Shown: positions 61,725-64,000 of the stretch, in pieces
Position numbering within the stretch: position 1 is the stretch's first letter
Layout of the letters: each line of letters opens with the position of its first letter
Assembly (NCBI RefSeq): GCF_008639165.1
Contig: NZ_CP029197.1
Span: 8,002,001-8,066,000 of the forward strand
DNA from: Streptomyces venezuelae ATCC 10712
Lineage (GTDB): Bacteria; Actinomycetota; Actinomycetes; Streptomycetales; Streptomycetaceae
Direction of reading: 5' to 3'
Length of the DNA: 64,000 nucleotides
Notes under the pieces: model-generated
Databases searched by the model: none
Told to the model about the DNA's origin: nothing
What the model saw: only the letters and a program-made list of their open reading frames with translations
Translations under genes and position numbers: made by a program

Positions 61725-63944
61725 TCAGACGAGGTCGAACCGGTCCAGGTTCATGACCCGGTCCCACGCGGCGACGAAGTCGGTCACGAACTTCTCCTTC
61801 GCGTCGTCGCTCGCGTAGACCTCGGCCAGCGCGCGCAGCTCGGAGTTCGAGCCGAAGACCAGGTCCGCACGCGTGCCGGTCCACTTGACCTCGCCCGTGG
61901 CGGAGTCGCGGCCCTCGAACGTGTTCGCGTCCTCGGAGGTCGCCGACCACGTCGTGCCCATGTCGAGCAGGTTGACGAAGAAGTCGTTCGTCAGCAGGCC
62001 CGGCGTCTCGGTGAGGACGCCGTGCGCGGACTGCTGGTGGTTCGCGCCGAGCACCCGGAGGCCACCGACGAGGACCGTCAGCTCGGGCGCGCTCAGGGTC
62101 AGCAGGTTCGCGCGGTCGACGAGCAGGTACTCGGCCGGGAGGCGGTTGCCCTTGCCGAGGTAGTTGCGGAAGCCGTCCGCCTGCGGCTCCAGGGCGGCGA
62201 AGGACTCCACGTCCGTCTGCTCCTGGGAGGCGTCCACCCGGCCCGGCGTGAACGGCACCTCGACGTCGAAGCCGGCGTCCTTGGCCGCCTTCTCGACGGC
62301 CGCGACGCCACCGAGCACGACCAGGTCGGCGATCGAGACCTTCTTGGCGCCCGCGGCGTCGAAGGAGGCCTTGACGCCTTCGAGCGTCCGCAGCACCTGC
62401 GCCAGCTCGTCCGGGTTGTTGACCTCCCAGTTGCGCTGCGGCTCCAGGCGGATGCGGCCGCCGTTGGCGCCGCCGCGCTTGTCGCTGCCGCGGAAGGAGG
62501 AGGCGGCGGCCCAGGCGGCCGAGACCAGCTGCGCGACCGTCAGGTCCGAACCGAGGATCTGCTCCTTGAGGGAGGCGATGTCCGCCGCGTCGATGAGCTC
62601 ACCCTCGCGGGCCGGCAGCGGGTCCTGCCACAGGAGGACCTCGGAGGGAACCTCCGGGCCGAGGTAGCGGACGACCGGACCCATGTCACGGTGCGTCAGC
62701 TTGTACCAGGCGCGGGCGAAGGCGTCCGCGAACTCCTCGGGGTTCTCGTAGAAGCGCCGCGAGATCTGCTCGTACGCCGGGTCGAAGCGCAGCGAGAGGT
62801 CGGTGGTGAGCATCGTCGGCAGGTGCTTCTTCGACGCGTCGTGGGCGTCGGGGATGATCGCCTCGGCGTTCTTCGCCACCCACTGGTGCGCACCGGCCGG
62901 GCTCTGCGTGAGCTCGTACTCGTACTCGAAGAGGTGCTTGAAGAAGTCGTGACCCCACTGCGCGGGCGTGGTGGTCCACGTGACCTCGAGACCACTGGTG
63001 ATCGCGTCGGCGCCCTTGCCGGTGCCGTACGAGTTGGCCCAGCCGAAGCCCTGCGCCTCCAGGGGAGCGGCCTCGGGGTCGGCGCCCACGTTGTCCGCGG
63101 GACCGGCGCCGTGCGTCTTGCCGAAGGTGTGGCCGCCGGCGATGAGGGCGACGGTCTCCTCGTCGTTCATCGCCATCCGGCGGAAGGTCTCCCGGATGTC
63201 ACGCGCGGCGGCGACCGGGTCCGGGTTGCCGTTGGGGCCCTCGGGGTTGACGTAGATGAGGCCCATCTGGACCGCGCCGAGCGGGCTCTCCAGCTCGCGG
63301 TCACCGGTGTAGCGCTCGTCGCCGAGCCAGGTGGTCTCGGGGCCCCAGTACACGTCCTCGTCGGCCTCCCAGACGTCGGCGCGGCCGCCGGCGAAGCCGA
63401 AGGTCTTGAAGCCCATCGTCTCCAGGGCGACGTTGCCGGTGAGGATCATGAGGTCGGCCCAGGAGATGTTCTGGCCGTACTTCTTCTTCACCGGCCACAG
63501 CAGACGGCGGGCCTTGTCCAGGTTGCCGTTGTCCGGCCAGCTGTTGAGCGGCGCGAAGCGCTGCTGGCCGGCGCCGGCGCCGCCGCGGCCGTCGCTGATG
63601 CGGTACGTGCCGGCGCTGTGCCAGGCCATGCGGATCATGAGCGGGCCGTAGTGGCCGAAGTCGGCGGGCCACCAGTCCTGCGAGGTGGTGAGCACCTCGG
63701 CGATGTCGCGCTTGACGGCCGCCAGGTCGAGGGCGTTGAACGCCTCGGCGTAGTCGAAGTCCTCACCCAGCGGGTTTCCCACGACCGGGTTGGAGGCGAG
63801 GATCTTGAGGTTGAGCCGCTCCGGCCACCACTGGCGGTTGCCGCCGCCCTGGGTCGGGTGCGCGGCACGGCCGTGCGCGACCGGGCAGCCGCCCGACTCC
63901 TGGGGTGCGGGGTCGGTGACGATTGCGTCGTGGTTCTCGGACAT
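61725..63944 (-). CDS. katG: Catalase-peroxidase HPI
   Basis: A 739-residue bifunctional haem enzyme that decomposes hydrogen peroxide and oxidises donors. Distal Arg105, Trp108 and His109 are in MIRMAWHSAGTYR; the proximal haem ligand His272 is in LIAGGHTFGKTHGAG; the covalent adduct Trp108-Tyr231-Met257 is intact, with Tyr in GLIYVNPEG and Met in FRRMAMND. The second half is the haem-free duplicate domain. GGAAGGA precedes the ATG. In Streptomyces it is usually cotranscribed after a Fur-family gene (furA); the upstream end of the window may contain its last codons. Confidence 0.97.
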   Translation of the reverse strand: MSENHDAIVTDPAPQESGGCPVAHGRAAHPTQGGGNRQWWPERLNLKILASNPVVGNPLGEDFDYAEAFNALDLAAVKRDIAEVLTTSQDWWPADFGHYGPLMIRMAWHSAGTYRISDGRGGAGAGQQRFAPLNSWPDNGNLDKARRLLWPVKKKYGQNISWADLMILTGNVALETMGFKTFGFAGGRADVWEADEDVYWGPETTWLGDERYTGDRELESPLGAVQMGLIYVNPEGPNGNPDPVAAARDIRETFRRMAMNDEETVALIAGGHTFGKTHGAGPADNVGADPEAAPLEAQGFGWANSYGTGKGADAITSGLEVTWTTTPAQWGHDFFKHLFEYEYELTQSPAGAHQWVAKNAEAIIPDAHDASKKHLPTMLTTDLSLRFDPAYEQISRRFYENPEEFADAFARAWYKLTHRDMGPVVRYLGPEVPSEVLLWQDPLPAREGELIDAADIASLKEQILGSDLTVAQLVSAAWAAASSFRGSDKRGGANGGRIRLEPQRNWEVNNPDELAQVLRTLEGVKASFDAAGAKKVSIADLVVLGGVAAVEKAAKDAGFDVEVPFTPGRVDASQEQTDVESFAALEPQADGFRNYLGKGNRLPAEYLLVDRANLLTLSAPELTVLVGGLRVLGANHQQSAHGVLTETPGLLTNDFFVNLLDMGTTWSATSEDANTFEGRDSATGEVKWTGTRADLVFGSNSELRALAEVYASDDAKEKFVTDFVAAWDRVMNLDRFDLV

Positions 63945-63976
63945 GGAAATCCTTCCGGACGGGGCGGATCGCGTGC

Positions 63977-64000
63977 TCAGCCGGGGCGGGCTCCGGTGGG
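63977..64000 (-). CDS. Possible 3' end of an upstream gene (furA expected)
   Basis: On the minus strand, one frame running in from the window's right edge reads ...PTGARPG and stops with TGA 32 bases before katG. Eight codons cannot be identified; the position fits the furA-katG arrangement known in Streptomyces. This is inference from context. Confidence 0.25.
   Translation of the reverse strand, partial: PTGARPG

Noticed and set aside
1..64000. tRNA, rRNA, insertion sequences or a secondary-metabolite cluster
   Set aside because: No cloverleaf with a GGTTCGAATCC-type arm, no transposase, no PKS/NRPS/terpene or RiPP core genes seen on either strand.

Overview
The window is about 73% GC, uses GTG starts often, and is densely packed with 4-bp ATGA/GTGA gene overlaps. 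Its gene families point to a Streptomyces chromosome: a Tap-like telomere protein, SpoIIE-type phosphatases, an I36 peptidase inhibitor, an F420-dependent Ddn-type enzyme, KatG, and actinobacterial ydaO and yybP-ykoY riboswitches. I see no tRNA, rRNA, IS element, prophage, CRISPR array or secondary-metabolite cluster. It reads as ordinary chromosome with scattered small functional modules.

Layout. 1-5.6 kb: DUF6397-like protein, ATP-dependent DNA ligase, NodB deacetylase lipoprotein, a candidate C-rich (6C-like) small RNA, and a lipoprotein coupled to an I36 inhibitor. 5.7-8.7 kb: a Tap-like protein with family-B-polymerase-like motifs, a short MreB-like ATPase and a SHOCT membrane protein. 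8.8-14.6 kb: BCP peroxiredoxin, PadR with a palindromic operator, SRPBCC protein, L,D-transpeptidase, PHB depolymerase and TPR protein. 14.6-17.8 kb: a sulfane-sulfur module (TauE, rhodanese-DUF2892, MBL-double rhodanese) marked by three near-identical CsoR/CstR-like palindromes. 17.8-26.1 kb: MFS plus cupin opposite a LysR gene, M20 amidohydrolase, GDT1 manganese exporter with its Mn riboswitch, and a TetR-MFS-PP2C operon with three tandem operators. 26.2-35.7 kb: hydrolases, nucleosidase, MoxR-VWA pair, PaaI thioesterase opposite HxlR, and a BrkB membrane protein. 35.8-46.1 kb: two-component system, Nudix, secreted proteins, cyclophilin, NmrA-like protein, L31 type B, a large PAS/GAF/SpoIIE phosphatase, and a tyrosine phosphatase. 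46.3-53.4 kb: LURP-one protein, phosphoribosyltransferase-hydrolase fusion, a LysM/transglycosylase under a c-di-AMP riboswitch, and a Tat-exported phospholipase C. 52.6-55.3 kb: DeoR regulator opposite a SIS isomerase and a class II aldolase (amino-sugar or tagatose-type catabolism). 55.3-64 kb: an unrecognised two-gene surface-protein unit with DPNQT repeats, a Ddn-like enzyme, hydrolase, PLP dehydratase, GNAT, class C serine hydrolase and KatG.

The most unusual signal is the Tap-like gene. Its C-terminal half carries, in order and with suitable spacing, motifs resembling palm motifs A, B and C of protein-primed family B DNA polymerases. No Tpg partner lies in the window. The second is the three-site CstR-like regulon with no CsoR/CstR gene nearby. 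The two riboswitches, several paired regulator/operator arrangements and two in-frame coding minisatellites are also recorded.
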